Assembly (NCBI GenBank): GCA_001643675.2
Contig: LSRY02000043.1
Coordinates: 728,501-792,500, forward strand
Direction of reading: 5' to 3'
Length of the DNA stretch: 64,000 nucleotides
Source: Monocercomonoides exilis
Lineage: Eukaryota > Preaxostyla > Oxymonadida > Polymastigidae
Shown here: positions 36,604 to 48,745 of the stretch, piece after piece
Numbering within the stretch: position 1 is the stretch's first letter
How the letters are laid out: each line of letters begins with the position of its first letter
The notes under the pieces: model-generated
What the model was told of the DNA's origin: nothing
Database searches by the model: none
What the model saw: only the letters and a program-made list of their open reading frames with translations
Position numbers and translations under genes: made by a program

Positions 36604-37316
36604 TTAAGAAGATACGCAGAAGATGCTCTCCTTCCATGAATCATGGGACGACGAACTATTTTAAACAAAGATGAAGAAAGATGCCTTCTCCTGCTGGACT
36701 CTCATCCGTCAAGGGTCCAGTCCGACATTTTACAAATAATACCAAATTCCTCTATCGACATTGTAACATTCCTCTCTCACAGCACACATTTTACTCAGCC
36801 TCTCGACCGAGGAGTATTTGCCGTCTTCAAAAAATGTTTTTACACAAAATATGTCATTCCTTCTTCTTCATCTGTCTCCCTTCGAAGAAAAGCAATTGCC
36901 GATGCCCTTCCTCAGGCTCTGCAAACAGCATTATCTCCTAAAACAATAGTTTCATCGTTTGTCAAAAGTGGAGTGTTATCTATTCAATGGCATGCTGTTC
37001 TTTCCACTTTACCTGATGAGCATTCTGTCACTCTGAAGAAAAAGAACCACAGATTTGTTTTCATGGAAAAATTACAACCGACTAAGATTTTTTGGATAAA
37101 TGGAGAAATCAAAAGAAAATGAAAGAAGAGAAGATTATAAATGATGATTATGAAAAAACTGTGGAAAAAAAATTGTTTGAGAATGAAAAACCAAAGAAAA
37201 GGATAATTCCACGAAAAAAAGTTTATTTTGATGATAATTCTGGAGATGAAAGAAAACAAGAAAATTCCAGAAAAATAATCAAGAGAGAGTTGATTGATTA
37301 TGTTTATTACTAGCGA
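36604..37316 (+). pseudogene. pogo-like transposase copy C, right part
   Basis: Continues in frame from the left part after the insertion: 'LRRYAEDALLP', TGA (36637-36639), 'MGRRTILNKDEERC', 'LLLLDSHPSR' (second Asp), 'THFTQPLDRGVFAVF' (third Asp), 'ADALPQALQTALSPK'. A frameshift near 37085 moves the acidic/basic C-terminal tail to another frame, which ends 'RELIDYVYY' and TAG at 37311-37313. Confidence 0.82.
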
Positions 37317-37411
37317 ACATTTATTTAGAAACAAACATGCTATAGTGAAATAAAAATTTTTTTATTTTTTCATTCCCATATAAAAAATTATCTGGATAAA
37401 AAAACCACCCT

Positions 37412-38262
37412 GAATGAATGTTAATCAATTCGAATTTTTCAAAATAGGAATAATAAATATATTATGTAATTTTATGTTGTTTCAAGATTAAAATGGAACC
37501 AGTCGTGAACGATTGTGTTACCGTTTTTAGCAAAAACAAAAACTTCTAAATTCCAAAATTGTGTATTTTAACAAAAGGAAGATAAAACTGACAAATAAAT
37601 AGATTCAATTGTTTGTTGAACGTTTATCTTCATGCTGAAATTCATAATAATTAGAAAACGATTCATTTTCACATTCGATGGAAAATGATCAAAAAAATTA
37701 AAAAAACTCACAAAAAATACTTTGTTAGTAAAAATAATAATTTAATATTTAATGTTGACGTGTTTTTGACTTCAACCTTCAAAACATTGTTTTATGACAA
37801 AAGCAAGACTTTCAGGCCACAATTGAAAAAAACTGGTTTTTCTCAAAAACACTGCCATTTATTTAAAATTACTGGGAAATCTTGAAATAAACAATTTATT
37901 TTGAAATATCTTTTTATTTCACAATTTATATAATAATCCTTTTATTCAAAATCAAAAATAGTTTTCGTCATTGAATCATCACAGAAATAATTCCTGTTAT
38001 GAAAAAAGTCAAAGGAAATAGTCACATGCTACAGATTGATCTATTCGACCGAACGATCTTTGTCGATTGATTGATCTCGACAAAGATTTGTAGATAACCT
38101 ATTTAATTGTATTTTGGGATATTTTATTAGAAAATAATTAAAAAAATAAAAAAGTTGTTTTTCATCAAAATTTGTTTGCAATTTTCAAGAAAAAAATAAA
38201 TTGAATAAAAAAAAAGAGTTTCGCAATAAAAAACATGAAATTATAAATTGGGTGTTTTTCTT
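37412..38262. other. AT-rich spacer with a small hairpin
   Basis: 38056-38066 (ATCTTTGTCGA) and 38077-38087 form a perfect 11-bp stem with a 10-nt loop. No gene is recognised. Confidence 0.5.
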
Positions 38263-38668
38263 TGATACAGATATTGCATAAAATACCGGACATCGCACAA
38301 AGTACCGGACAAGATCGATATCTCAATAACTGTAAGAGAAATAATTCTGACAATTTTCCTCAAAACACACCTCATCAATACAAACTCACGTGACATACAA
38401 AACTTTCAAAGCAGCTTCATTTGTGCTCAGAAAAAATAATAATTAAAATCTCGGAGAAATAGGATTTTGAGTTTCTCCGAGATTTATAAAATTATTTTTT
38501 TCTGAGCACAAATGAAGCTGAAGTGAAGTCTTGTTTTTCAAATGAGTTTGCATTGACAAGGTGTGTTTTGAGGAAAATTGTCAGAATTATTTCTCTTACA
38601 GTTATTGAGATATCGATCTTGTCCGGTACTTTGTGCGATGTCCGGTATTTTATGCAATATCTGTATCA
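38263..38668. repeat. 406-bp near-palindrome (MITE-like)
   Basis: The outer arms of about 110 bp are almost perfect reverse complements (GATACAGATATTGCATAA, then two ACCGGAC boxes, through CCTCAAAACACACC). Inner arms GCTTCATTTGTGCTCAGAAA and AATCTCGGAGAAA pair again around a tiny loop near 38462. TA near each end (38266-38267, 38664-38665) would fit a TA target. No coding capacity. Confidence 0.82.
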
Positions 38669-39370
38669 TTAAAAAATAGCGAAGTTTGATCATAAATTTT
38701 TTTCATAAAGGGATATGTTGAAAAGATTTATTTTATTCGAAATTGAATGCAAATATTGTTTAATATATTGTTATTATTTATTATTTGCTAGTTTTTGTTA
38801 GTTTCAGATTGTTTTTGTTTCATATTTTGATAAAAAACATAATAAAAAAAAAATATCGAAAATTAAATAAACATCATTAAACATGTTATCTTGCTTGAAA
38901 AGCATGATAATGATTGTTTCAATACTCAATAAATCAATTTCTTAAATGAAGAATGTTAAATAATGTATTGAAAAGAAATTTCAAAATGGATGTTGAAGAT
39001 CCAAATAAAAATGTTAAAAAAAAACAATTAGCACAAACACAAAAACAAAAATATGATAGGTATGCAAGATATTTAACAAGAAATTAACAGTTTGTAGTTC
39101 ATTTCGATTTTAAAACAAATAATTCAAAAAAGAACTTTTATAGATTTATTCGTCGAATTCTGTCCAAACAAGTTCATCTTTCTATTAATCTTCATTCTCT
39201 TCATTCGCTTAACAATCTTCTTCTCATATTCAACATGTTTCTTTTTTGGAAAATGCCCTCATTATTCAAAAAAAAATAATATTCATTAGCCAAAAATGAA
39301 GAAATCCGATAAAATGATGTGAGCAATGATAATGAAAAAGTGCAAAATGATGTTTTTGGATATTAAGAAG
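38669..39370. other. AT-rich spacer
   Basis: Only a short Lys/Gln-rich frame (about 38980-39088, MDVEDPNKNVKKKQ) is seen and it is not supported as a gene. Confidence 0.35.
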
Positions 39371-42300
39371 TTAGAAATGAACATGAAGAAGGAGCCTAAA
39401 TATCGGAAAAAGTCGATTGAGAAGAAAAATTATAAAAAATGTCGAAGAAGAAAAAGAAGAGGGTGAAGAAGAGTTTGAAGAGGAAGAAGAGGAAGGAGAA
39501 AAAGAGAACGAAGAAGAATTAGAAGGATAATGAGATGCCGCAGAAGGCAGAAGCGGAGAAGATGAATTAATAAGTATTGGGTTCATCGTGTTTCTCACGG
39601 ATTTGGAGAATTTTATGTCTTCGTTTAAGAGTTTTTGGGATTGGATGAGAGGAAAAAAATAAAGGTGAGAAGAGTGAAAGAAGGTAAAGAGGAGGAAGAT
39701 GAAGAAGAGGAAGAAGATTGAAGCTGCGACATTAACAGAGCAGGGACGAAAGTTGCTGGTGAAGATAAAAGAGCATCCTTTTTAAAATGAGGAAGTGTCC
39801 TTAGAAAAAAGACTCCGCATTGTTGAATTCTCAGGAATTGTTCCAGATGGCTGGGAGAAAAGAAAGAGAAGGAAATGTTTGTTGACGATGCTGAAGTGGA
39901 AGAGAACGAGTCGAAGGAAAAGGAATGTAAATTGAAGATGGAGAATTATTTGTTGTGAATGACGTAAAAGATGGAGAAGGAGAGGGAGAATTCGAAAGAG
40001 AAGAAAAAAGTTACTGAAAGGAGGTGATGCTTGTCTGAAGCTGATGTGGAAGAATTGCTGAGAATTAGTCTTTCTTTATCTGATAGGGAAGTTCTCCTCC
40101 TCATCCACTTGCTGTTCCTGATGCATTTATCGCATGCCAACAGAAGTTGTTTTAGCTCCATCAGCAGCAGAGTTTGAAGACCCATTCATATCCTGTGCAT
40201 TTGTTGTTATATTCCATGCAAATAAAGTAAACTGAGATTCAGATGTCTGCTGAATAGAAGAAGAAGATAAAGCAGAATGTGTGGATTGTTGTGATAATGC
40301 AGCGTTAACAACCTTCAGTCGCTGGATGAGAGAGGCAGAAATGAACATCGAAGGAGAAGAAGAAGGTTTCTGGACATGGTGTGTCTCGAATATGGCTGAT
40401 ATTTTGTGGAGCAAGTCCTTCTTCACCATCAACCAGTGATCAGCGGTGACAACAGCGTTGAGTGCGGTGCGCGTGGCCAGCGGACGAAGCAGCAGGCGAT
40501 TGGATTACGCGGCAGAAGGGCAGAGGGGCTGCGTGGAGAATAAGATGATGGAAGGTGTTGTGATGAAGGATAGCATGGACCGAGAAATGGAAATAGAAAT
40601 GATACAAGAGGTGAAAAGAGAAGGAATTGAAAGCACAGCAGATGAAGAAAAAGGAGCTGAAAGCGGCTTTGAAGGCAAAGTGATTACGATTGGAGTGAGT
40701 GGATGAAAAAGCATGAGAGGACACACGAAGACAAGAGGCACCCATGAAAACTTGAGAGAAAAAGGCAGAATCGAAGGCTACTCTTCTTTATGTGGCTGTT
40801 CAACGCGCAGCGGAGTAACCTTGTGTGTGTTGAATCTGTCAGTTCGAGCAGAGTTTCTCCGATGGATGGGACATATGCTGTTCTTTGAGGAGGAACCAAA
40901 ATTGTATTTTCTGAGGCAGACGGCAATATTTACTTGTCTTTGAAAAGGACAAACGAAGAAAACAAAAGCGGGTCAAGCAGAATATTCGCATTGATTGCAT
41001 ATGACTTTCTTTCCATTGCATACAAAGAGAAGTTATTTTCATCATTCTTTCTATTGATCTTGATCTGCACATCAAAAACAGTTCCAAATGTTTTTCTCTC
41101 TTCGCAGAACAGCTCAACTGTCTCTTACCTCGTCCCCTCCTTCCACAGCTGCCCTTCCTTCTCCTCTCCACACATTCATCTCCTTTCTCATGTTCTCCAC
41201 CAGATGTGCATCTTTCACTGCATCTTTTCCTCCGTAACTGAACAGCCTCGTGCCACACTACAGGCTCAGAAACGAGTTCGCATCATTCACTAATATTCCC
41301 CCTGTTGCACTGGCACGAGATGATGGAATCGTAATGGGCTTTGGAAGCTGAGGTGACCCGAGCTGGTTGAAAAGATGGGATAGCGCCTTTCCGAGTGAAT
41401 AAAGCAAAGCGGCGACTTCTTTCTGCCCTATCTGCTGCATCGACCGCACAAACAGCGTCTCCAGCCCTGACTTCTGTCTGTATTTTCTCCCAAACACAGA
41501 AGGATTTCCATAGTCATCCACTCCTCCTCCTCCTCCTCCTCCGTCTTCTCCATTTACATTGGTATAGCCTGTCTGGATAGACAAACTCGCTAATAAACAA
41601 GCCGCAGCAAACCCATTCGCAACAGCTATTCTGAGGAGTGCCTGCATTGTTCTGCCGAGTACTGCTCTGATGGCAGACAAGATAAGATGCCTTCGTGACA
41701 CAGAAACAGCCAATAAACTGTGGTTGCTGTGCCTTAGGCGCGGGTTCTGCCGGGCTTCTCTGCCTCCGTCTGAGCCAATTGCGTTCTCGTCTTCTTCTTT
41801 TGCATTGTTTTCCTTTGTAGGCTAGGCTCAAGGTAAGGACAGCGGTTGAGAAGTCTGACTGAGCTCTCCGCTGGAGATGGTTGAGGTGTGTGAGAAAGTG
41901 ACATGCGACTTCTTCTGATTGCTTTTTTGGGATGTCGATGAAAACATCTTTGGCTGTTTGTGAGGGAAGCGCAGGGCAGGGCGTGTGTATGAGTCTTCTT
42001 CTCTTTCTGTCGTCTTGTCTGTCTCATCGGCATTTGATGTGTCAGCTGATCGTGTTATATCCAAACAATCTTCGTCATCACTAACGTCACTAACGTAACT
42101 ATCATCGCTATCGTCGTTGTCTTCGTCTTCACTATCTTCTTCTGCTTCTTCAGTGTCTGTTGTACCTGCTCCGTTCACTCACTCTTTCCTCTCTTCATTT
42201 CGAATCAAATAGTTCATGTTCTTCCCTTTCCCTCTCGGCAAGAACTTTCTTTTTTGCTTCTTTGCCTTGCTTTCCTCTTCCTGAACGAGATTTGCATAAA

Positions 42301-43437
42301 GTCTAATATCGGTTGGATTGATTGTTGGAATGATCCTTCCAAGTATCTGCTTCAGTGTGTTCTCCTTCAACTTCGTAAGTGAATCTCTTTTCTCCCTGTC
42401 CTTCATCTCAGTTGTTATAAATGTTGCTTCGATTGAGCTGTTTTCTTTCATTTTTGTTGAGTTGAATGTATTTGAGGTGTCATATTCAAATACAAATCTG
42501 CTCTTTTTCGGTGTCTGCCGGCTGGCTTGTGTGCTTGTCTAAAATATCTTTGCACTGAGTTACTTGTCCAACTCCACATCTTCCTTTTCCTCCTCCTCAT
42601 CATCATCATCCACTTCCTAGCCATATTCATTCCCATCAATGTCACTTTTGCTTCTTCCACTCATTTCACTCGTGTCAGACACAGAAGAGTCAGATGCGAT
42701 GCTGCCTTCTGTCACACCAAGCAGCTCCAGCTCTCTCGAAAGCAGCTCACTCAGTACATCATACGTACTCATCATCGGACTTGTCTTTGATAGGAATGCT
42801 TTTCCTTTCGCTTTTCCTTTCCCTTTCACGCTCGCTTATCCTCTCCGCTTTTCACCTTTTTGCCTTCAAAACTCAAATTCATCTGGAGGAAGCTCGTCAA
42901 ACACAGAAATAATTCTTTCTTTTTTTTCTCCTTTCTTTTTTAACCCTTCTCATCTTTTTTCACTTTCTCTTTGTTTCCAAGTTTCCTCTAACTCTCCAAT
43001 GCAGCAGCTGGCTCCAAACGCCTATCATTCTGCGCTGTCTCATCAGTATTAGCACCTCCTTCGCTCTCCTTCCCCTGCTGACTCAACCACATCTCAGTCA
43101 TCATCCGCTTTCTCTTCATCTTCGGAGGCCTTCCTCTTGGAATAGCCAGCGGCACATGTTCCATCCCCACACGCAACAGCTTCTTCTTCTTGCTGTTATT
43201 ATTGTTATTGCTGTAGTTGCTGCTTCCTCCCATCTTGTTTGTCAGCCTTAGCACTTCTGATTTGAACTCTGGTGGAGCAATTCTTGAACCTGTGTGTGCT
43301 TTCATACAAATTGGCCGTTTGAATGCAGCAAGCGCTTTTCGCCTGTTGCTTCTTTTGAGTGTTCTTCCAAGTGCTGTTGTTGAAACACTCAGCAGTGAAA
43401 CAAATGAAGAAGAAAAGGATGAAGGATTCTTTGTCAA
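39371..43437 (-). pseudogene. Long decayed gene, unknown function
   Basis: Coherent minus-strand coding sequence runs about 4 kb. The start region (43437) has 'RSNRRKALAAFKRPICM' and an AT-hook-like PRGRPPKMKRKR. A Ser/Asp/Glu-rich part follows, with 'TLKQILGRIIPTINPTDIRL', then 'RAVLGRTMQALLRIAVANGF', 'AALLYSLGKALSHLFNQL', 'FDVQIKINRKNDENNFSLY', 'ILVPPQRTAYVPSIGETLLE' and 'MVKKDLLHKISAIFETH'. Within one frame (42829 to about 41240) there are TAG 42617, two further TAR codons near 42550, TGA 42179, TGA 41828, a TAG two codons later and TAG 41258. After a one-base shift near 41140 another frame runs to about 40000 with five TAR stops and no TGA. No domain is recognised. Confidence 0.62.
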
Positions 43438-44717
43438 AGTACTTGAATTCTGGCATGACGAAGCTGGAAAACCAGCATTTAACGAAGCAGAAGAAGAAGA
43501 AAATAAAAGACTTGGAAATAAAATTAAAAAATTAAAATAAATAAAATGCCTTGAAGGGCAAACATATAATAATTTGCTTTCTCTCCATAAGAAACGGGAA
43601 ACAGCAAAATTCTACTCAGGATTCAGTTGGATAACAGTGAAAGAATTTCGAATAGGAAAAGAGAAAAAGCATTCGAAATATTAAAAAGAATCTTTCATAA
43701 GTTGCAAAAAATAAGCAAAAATAGAGTATCAAACACAAAATTTCAAACCTTTTTCTTCATTGAAATCCCATTTCAATTTTCAATTATCTTATTGATCTGC
43801 AATTTGCAGAAATGCTTATTAATTGCATTACGACAATATTTATATGTTGTCGAAGTGTTTCATGAGGTTTATAACGATTTCTGCAAATTTCCACGTTATG
43901 AAAAAGTTTTCATGATCATTGAGATCTTTTATTAAAAGCAATAAGTTTTTTGTTGATCTGTTTGTTTAAATTCATTTCTCTCAAATAAATATTTATTGCT
44001 TTTAACGATAATTTTAGTAATATGGAAAAAACTGAAATTGATTTCAAGGAGAAAATGCTTGTTTATTCGAATTTGAGTTTTTTTCGAAAAGGAAAAAATA
44101 TCAGTGAAATGAAAAAAAATTGCGTAAAAAAAAAAACAATCGTTCATAAACCAAAATGACATAAAAAAACAAAAAGAACTTCCTGATATCGATCATAAGT
44201 AAAATTGAAAACGGAAAGAAATTTTCTTATCAGATTCTGAAACTTTCAAAAAAACATAATTCAATCTCATTATCATAAAACAATCACCAAATATCAACTT
44301 AATATCAACAATTTTGAACAATAAAAAATATAAAAAGAAATTGTACTATTTCAATAAATTCATGGTATCAAAGACATTTCCAAATAAAAATGAATATTTT
44401 TATTAATAGTTCAAGTACTAACTTGTCAATTTCCCCTCTGTTTTCCATCCACTCTCCCCTTTCTGAAATTTCTCAAACTTTGACTCAAATAGATCAAATC
44501 CAACAAAAAAAAAAGACAGACACAATGATGAAACAACATTTCACACTCTCAGCTATTCTCCTTTCCTCAAATCTAGTCCAAAGATCAATGAATTCCTTCT
44601 CAATTCTATCTATTAATGAATCCCGATAAATACAATTATTATAGTGACAATAACCAATTACATAATAGGGATTGTATTTGGACAAAAATCTCAAGAAAAC
44701 AATCGGATTCTAACTAT
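43438..44717. other. AT-rich spacer
   Basis: Short frames only (for example 43627-43935, Phe/Ile/Lys-rich); none is supported as a gene. Confidence 0.35.
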
Positions 44718-44840
44718 TGTGCACCTGGGAGGCTGTTCGTCGTATCCAGGTCCGGATAAAGCATCCAGGAGGCTGCAGCATCTAATACGAACAGTCATGT
44801 CCAGCACCCTTCCGATAGAGTGCCAGCTAAGCATGCACAA
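44718..44840 (-). repeat. Conserved 3' block of the composite element (copy 2)
   Basis: On the minus strand, downstream of copy 2, with the motifs TCCGGACYTGGATACG, seven variable bases and GCCTCCCAGGTGCACA in the same order as after copy 1. Here it also carries a second, imperfect CAGCCTCCTGGATGC piece upstream. Confidence 0.75.
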
Positions 44841-44971
44841 CAACTAGTTTCTTAAAAAAAAACACCATTAATACAATATTAAGATTCATTTAAAGATGTA
44901 GAGTCAAGAAAAAGATCAAATCTTCTTGAAAGAAGATCTTGAGAAGATTGAGAAAGAAGAGAAGAGTTTGA

Positions 44972-47900
44972 TTATGTGAAATCAGAGTTGAAGGTCTTTC
45001 TTGAACGTTGAATTTTTTCTTTCATTGTCGAAGATTCGAGGGCAACCAGAGAGCGTTGAGGAAGATATCCAACAGCTGAAGCAGAGACAAATGAGCCTTT
45101 GCGCTCAAAATACAAGTAATCTTTCATGTGGGGAACTGACAATGATGGCCATGAGATTTGTTGAGATGGTACGTACTCTTCAAAGAACCTCTCATGCACA
45201 CACTCCTTGATAGATGATGACGATGGGGAGTTGTTTGATGATGACGTTGAGAAAATGTTTGATTGAGAAGTTGAAGAAGCAGATGTCGAAGTGTTCATAT
45301 TGTTTTCGAAGAAGCTGATCAAATCATGAAGTGTTGTGATGTGTTCTGTCGAAAGATTGTTGTCGATTGCATTCACTAACGCACCAAATTCACTATCACA
45401 AATGTTTTTTCCATGGTGCTCAGCGAAGAAGTTGAGTTGAGTATTTTTCTTTTTGAGAAGTTTGGATTGTTTAGAGAGGATGAAGTGAAGAAGGAAGCGA
45501 TTTCTGTTGAGTGGACCAGAATCGCAGAAGAACTTAAAAGTGTGAGTGTCTGAGAAGAAGTGTCTTTTGATCACAGATTCCAGACACTCAATAACAAATA
45601 TGTGATCATTTGAGAGGCAGTTGGAGAAGAAGTTGAATGTTCGTTTTATTTGTTGATTATTAATTTTTTGAAGAAAGATGATCGTAAATTGAGTAACCTG
45701 TTGAAAGTTGAAGAATTCCTGTTGAAGTTGGTTCTTTCTGATGGGGAGTTTCCATTTTTCTTTGAAGTCGAAGACAAAGACTGCTTTTCCCTCTTTCAGA
45801 TTATCAACAGTTGATTGATAATGTTTTCGTTGCATTTCTGCAACAAGTCTGTGTTGTCGAAGAAGTTTCAGAGTGTGAAACTCTGCAGGAGAAAGTCCAT
45901 TTTTGTTTTGTGAAGATTTGAGTTTATTCTCCAAATAACTCAACTTCTCACACATGTTACAGAGATTTGTGCGCCTTTTTTACTTTGGAGAAGTTGGTTG
46001 TGAGTTTGTTGAAGTGCGATAATGAAACTTTGATGTTTGTTTCATCTGTAAACTCTTTCCATAATTTCGTCTTAAGCTTGAAGATTAATCTCTATTCGTT
46101 GGGATAAAAGATACCCGTTTTTTTTCTTTTTTCTTTCAAAGCTTCCAATTCATTATTTATTGAAATTAAAAAAGATAGGAAACGAATTGAATTTGAACGA
46201 TGAGGAGGTGTGATGAATGCAGATGATGATAATGATATGCTATTTGAAGTGTTTGAATTTGATGTTTCTGAAGAAGACGAAGAAGAGGAACCACCGAATT
46301 GAATTGTTGAAAACGTTGGATTTGTTTTTCCTTTTGTGTTGAAAGAAAGGGAAGGAGTGTAACCTTGAATGTGAAGATTATTCCATGAAGAACTCCATTT
46401 ATCACTATCGAATTCAGTCACTTCAGCATCATTGCAAATGCACCATTTGATTACGTTTCTATTTATCTTTTTGACAACTGCAATGTAGTGTCCGTTTTGA
46501 TTATCCAAATGTTTAAACAAAACTTGGCCAACAAGATGGAAAATGATCGTTTGCTGATTATCCTTTTGAAAATGTTGAGCATTTTCTTCTGAAAATCCTT
46601 TGCAGAACGTGCGCTGGATAGCACGATCAGTTTCAATCAGAAGCGTTCTCGATGGTACAGAACTAGCAGAATCAGTGCATTCATGACAGAGGGCAAGCAC
46701 TTCTGGAAATGAAACTATTTCCTCTTATCTCTCAGCACAGCATTTATCCTTACACACATCGCAAAAGACACTATTCTTTCCTTCCAAAACTTCTGTGGTA
46801 AAGAGAGATGATAGACCTTTGTGAGGAGAAGATGAATTAATTATTACGTTGCAACAAATTTCAATGATGTGTGATGTGATATTTTGGCATTTTTGACATT
46901 TGAGATGAGTAATGATAACTGGATTGAAGGAATCCTTGTTTATCAACTCATCTTTTTGAAGAAGTCGGTGAAGATTGTCAAATGCCTCAGCTACGTTTTG
47001 CTGCTGTCTGCTACCATATCCACAAAAGTCTTCCCATTTGTTGATCAGTGATGGGACCCATGAACGCACTGCCATTCCATCTTTCGCCAATTGTTGACAA
47101 ACACTCAAAACACGAGAAGACATTGTTTTTATTGCTGTTTGCTTTTTAAATAAGAATGTTTTTGAATAGTTATTGAAGAGAAACATTGAAGAAGAGAAGC
47201 CAAATAGCATGTGTTGCCTAAGTTTGGCAATCCTTTTGCTATTTGTGATGATGTTTTCGAAGAATTTCATGAATTTGAAGAAGTTTAAGAATGAGAATGA
47301 TTTTAAATTGAATTTTCTTTAGCATTCTTTTTTGAAATATTTTTTGAAGAATTATTTTGTTGACATATTTCATTGTTTGGAGATTGAACGCTTTGTTGTT
47401 GATAAGTTATAGTATCATTCTCTTTAGAAAATGATGAAAGAAGATTTTGAAATGCTTGAGGTGGAATAAGATTGGGTGAAATGGTATATTCAACTAATTG
47501 ATCACTCACAAACACATTTCCATTTTGAAATGATGAAGAATTTAATTTTTCTTTCAATTTTTTTGTGATTGAAATTTGCTGAAGATGATTTTTGTTTTGT
47601 TCTGATAAGTTTGTGAATTGGAATTGGAGATGGAGGAGAATAACGTTTGTGACTTGAATTTTGATTTTGATTTTTTGTTGGACCACTTTCTCTCCTAATT
47701 GGAGTACTGATTGGGGCATCAACAGCTTGAGAAGAAGAAGAATTTGAAGAAGGAGAATTTTTTTATGAAATGGTTTTTGAATTTTTATTTTGTTGAGATG
47801 ATGTTGAATAAGAAGAAGAAGATTGTTTTTTTATCTGAAGCAGAATTTTCTTTTATTATTTCTTCATCCCACTCTGCTTCGTTAATGAATCTCGCATAAT

Positions 47901-48561
47901 CTGGCTCAGCTCTCTGGTTTTTCTTTGCTGACTGAAGCGAAGTGAAGGTTTCAGTTAAATGGGTTAACATCCAGCTGTTGCCCTTTTCCCAATCCTGTTC
48001 ATTTAAGCCTAAAATAAACAAAGAAAATTATTCAAAAAAAAAAAAAAAATAAAATAAATTCAAACCACTTTTGCAAGATGGAAGATGAGGTTTCTGAGGC
48101 GGAATGATAAATCCTTGGTTTTTTTTAGCGTTTGTTTCGCATAAATTAATTTTCCTTCTGTTACATCATATCCGTAGTCCAGGAAATCAGATAATGATGT
48201 GTTGCGGGATAGCGCTTGTAGCATTGTTGTCTGAGTGTGCAACGGAGCGTTGTTGTACACCACAGACAGGTCTTCCAGCAGCTTTATGTGATATTCTGTT
48301 TCAAAAAAAATAAATAATTAACAAATCATAAAGAAAAAAATAATCGAGAGAAGAAATAAAATTTTTACTCAATATAAAATAATAAAAAACCAAACCATTC
48401 AAAGACTTCAACAAATCGTTAATAACTGAAGATGATTGCCTGTAGTTGTAAAATAGATAGGCAAGCAACGAATCCACATCATCTCCACCAATTCGTTTAA
48501 TTTCGTTCCAAATAACTTTGCATCGCGAATTAAGAGTTGATTGAGGTTTTGAAAAAGACAT
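44972..48561 (-). pseudogene. USP-protease/transposase composite gene, copy 2
   Basis: Exon 1 starts at 48561 (MSFSKPQSTLNSRCKVIWNE). A GTTTG...ACAG intron sits at the same place and phase as in copy 1, followed by 'HTQTTMLQALSRNTSL', 'YDVTEGKLIYAK' and 'GLNEQDWEKGNSWML'. The protease Cys box GLPNLGNTCYLASLLQC lies near 47240-47180 in one frame; the rest of the domain (CQKC, 'FCDVCKDKCC', 'GHYIAVVKK', WCICND) is in another, so a frameshift separates them. The transposase-like part shows 'VFDFKEKWKLP', 'FFCDSGPLNRNRF' and 'FFAEHHGKNICDSEFG'. Further damage: TAA 46725-46727, TAG 46092-46094 and a one-base shift near 45960. Copies 1 and 2 are only moderately similar in protein sequence. Confidence 0.8.
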
Positions 48562-48654
48562 TTTTATTTTGAAAGTGTTTTAATAATGGTTTGATGATAT
48601 TAGAAATTAATATGTTATTGTTTGAATTCACAACGCTTTTTTATTTATTTATTT

Positions 48655-48709
48655 TTTTTATTTTATTTTATTTTATTTTATTTTATTTTATTTTATTTTA
48701 TTTTATTTT

Positions 48710-48745
<36 letters not shown>
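48655..48745 (+). repeat. TTTTA microsatellite and long T run
   Basis: About ten TTTTA units are followed by roughly 35 Ts, just upstream of copy 2 (opposite strand). Confidence 0.85.

Larger units (their letters stand above)
21753..37411 (+). mobile_element. pogo-like DNA transposon (outer), interrupted
   Basis: The ends are inverted repeats of about 21 bp. The left end (21753-21773) begins AGGGTGG, a T run, then ATCCGGA. The right end (37391-37411) is its reverse complement with one difference. TA precedes the left end; the right flank is TG, so one target copy has changed or the match is not exact. The transposase halves lie at 22.0-23.25 kb and 36.6-37.3 kb in the same orientation, split by the 13.35-kb inner element. 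Confidence 0.78.

Noticed and set aside
40446-40706. Plus-strand 86-codon frame (MTTALSAVRVASGR...)
   Set aside because: The minus strand reads through the same region in one coherent frame with neighbours on both sides.
44718-44840. A tRNA or other known structured RNA
   Set aside because: No cloverleaf or known motif could be drawn; it is better explained as a conserved element end.
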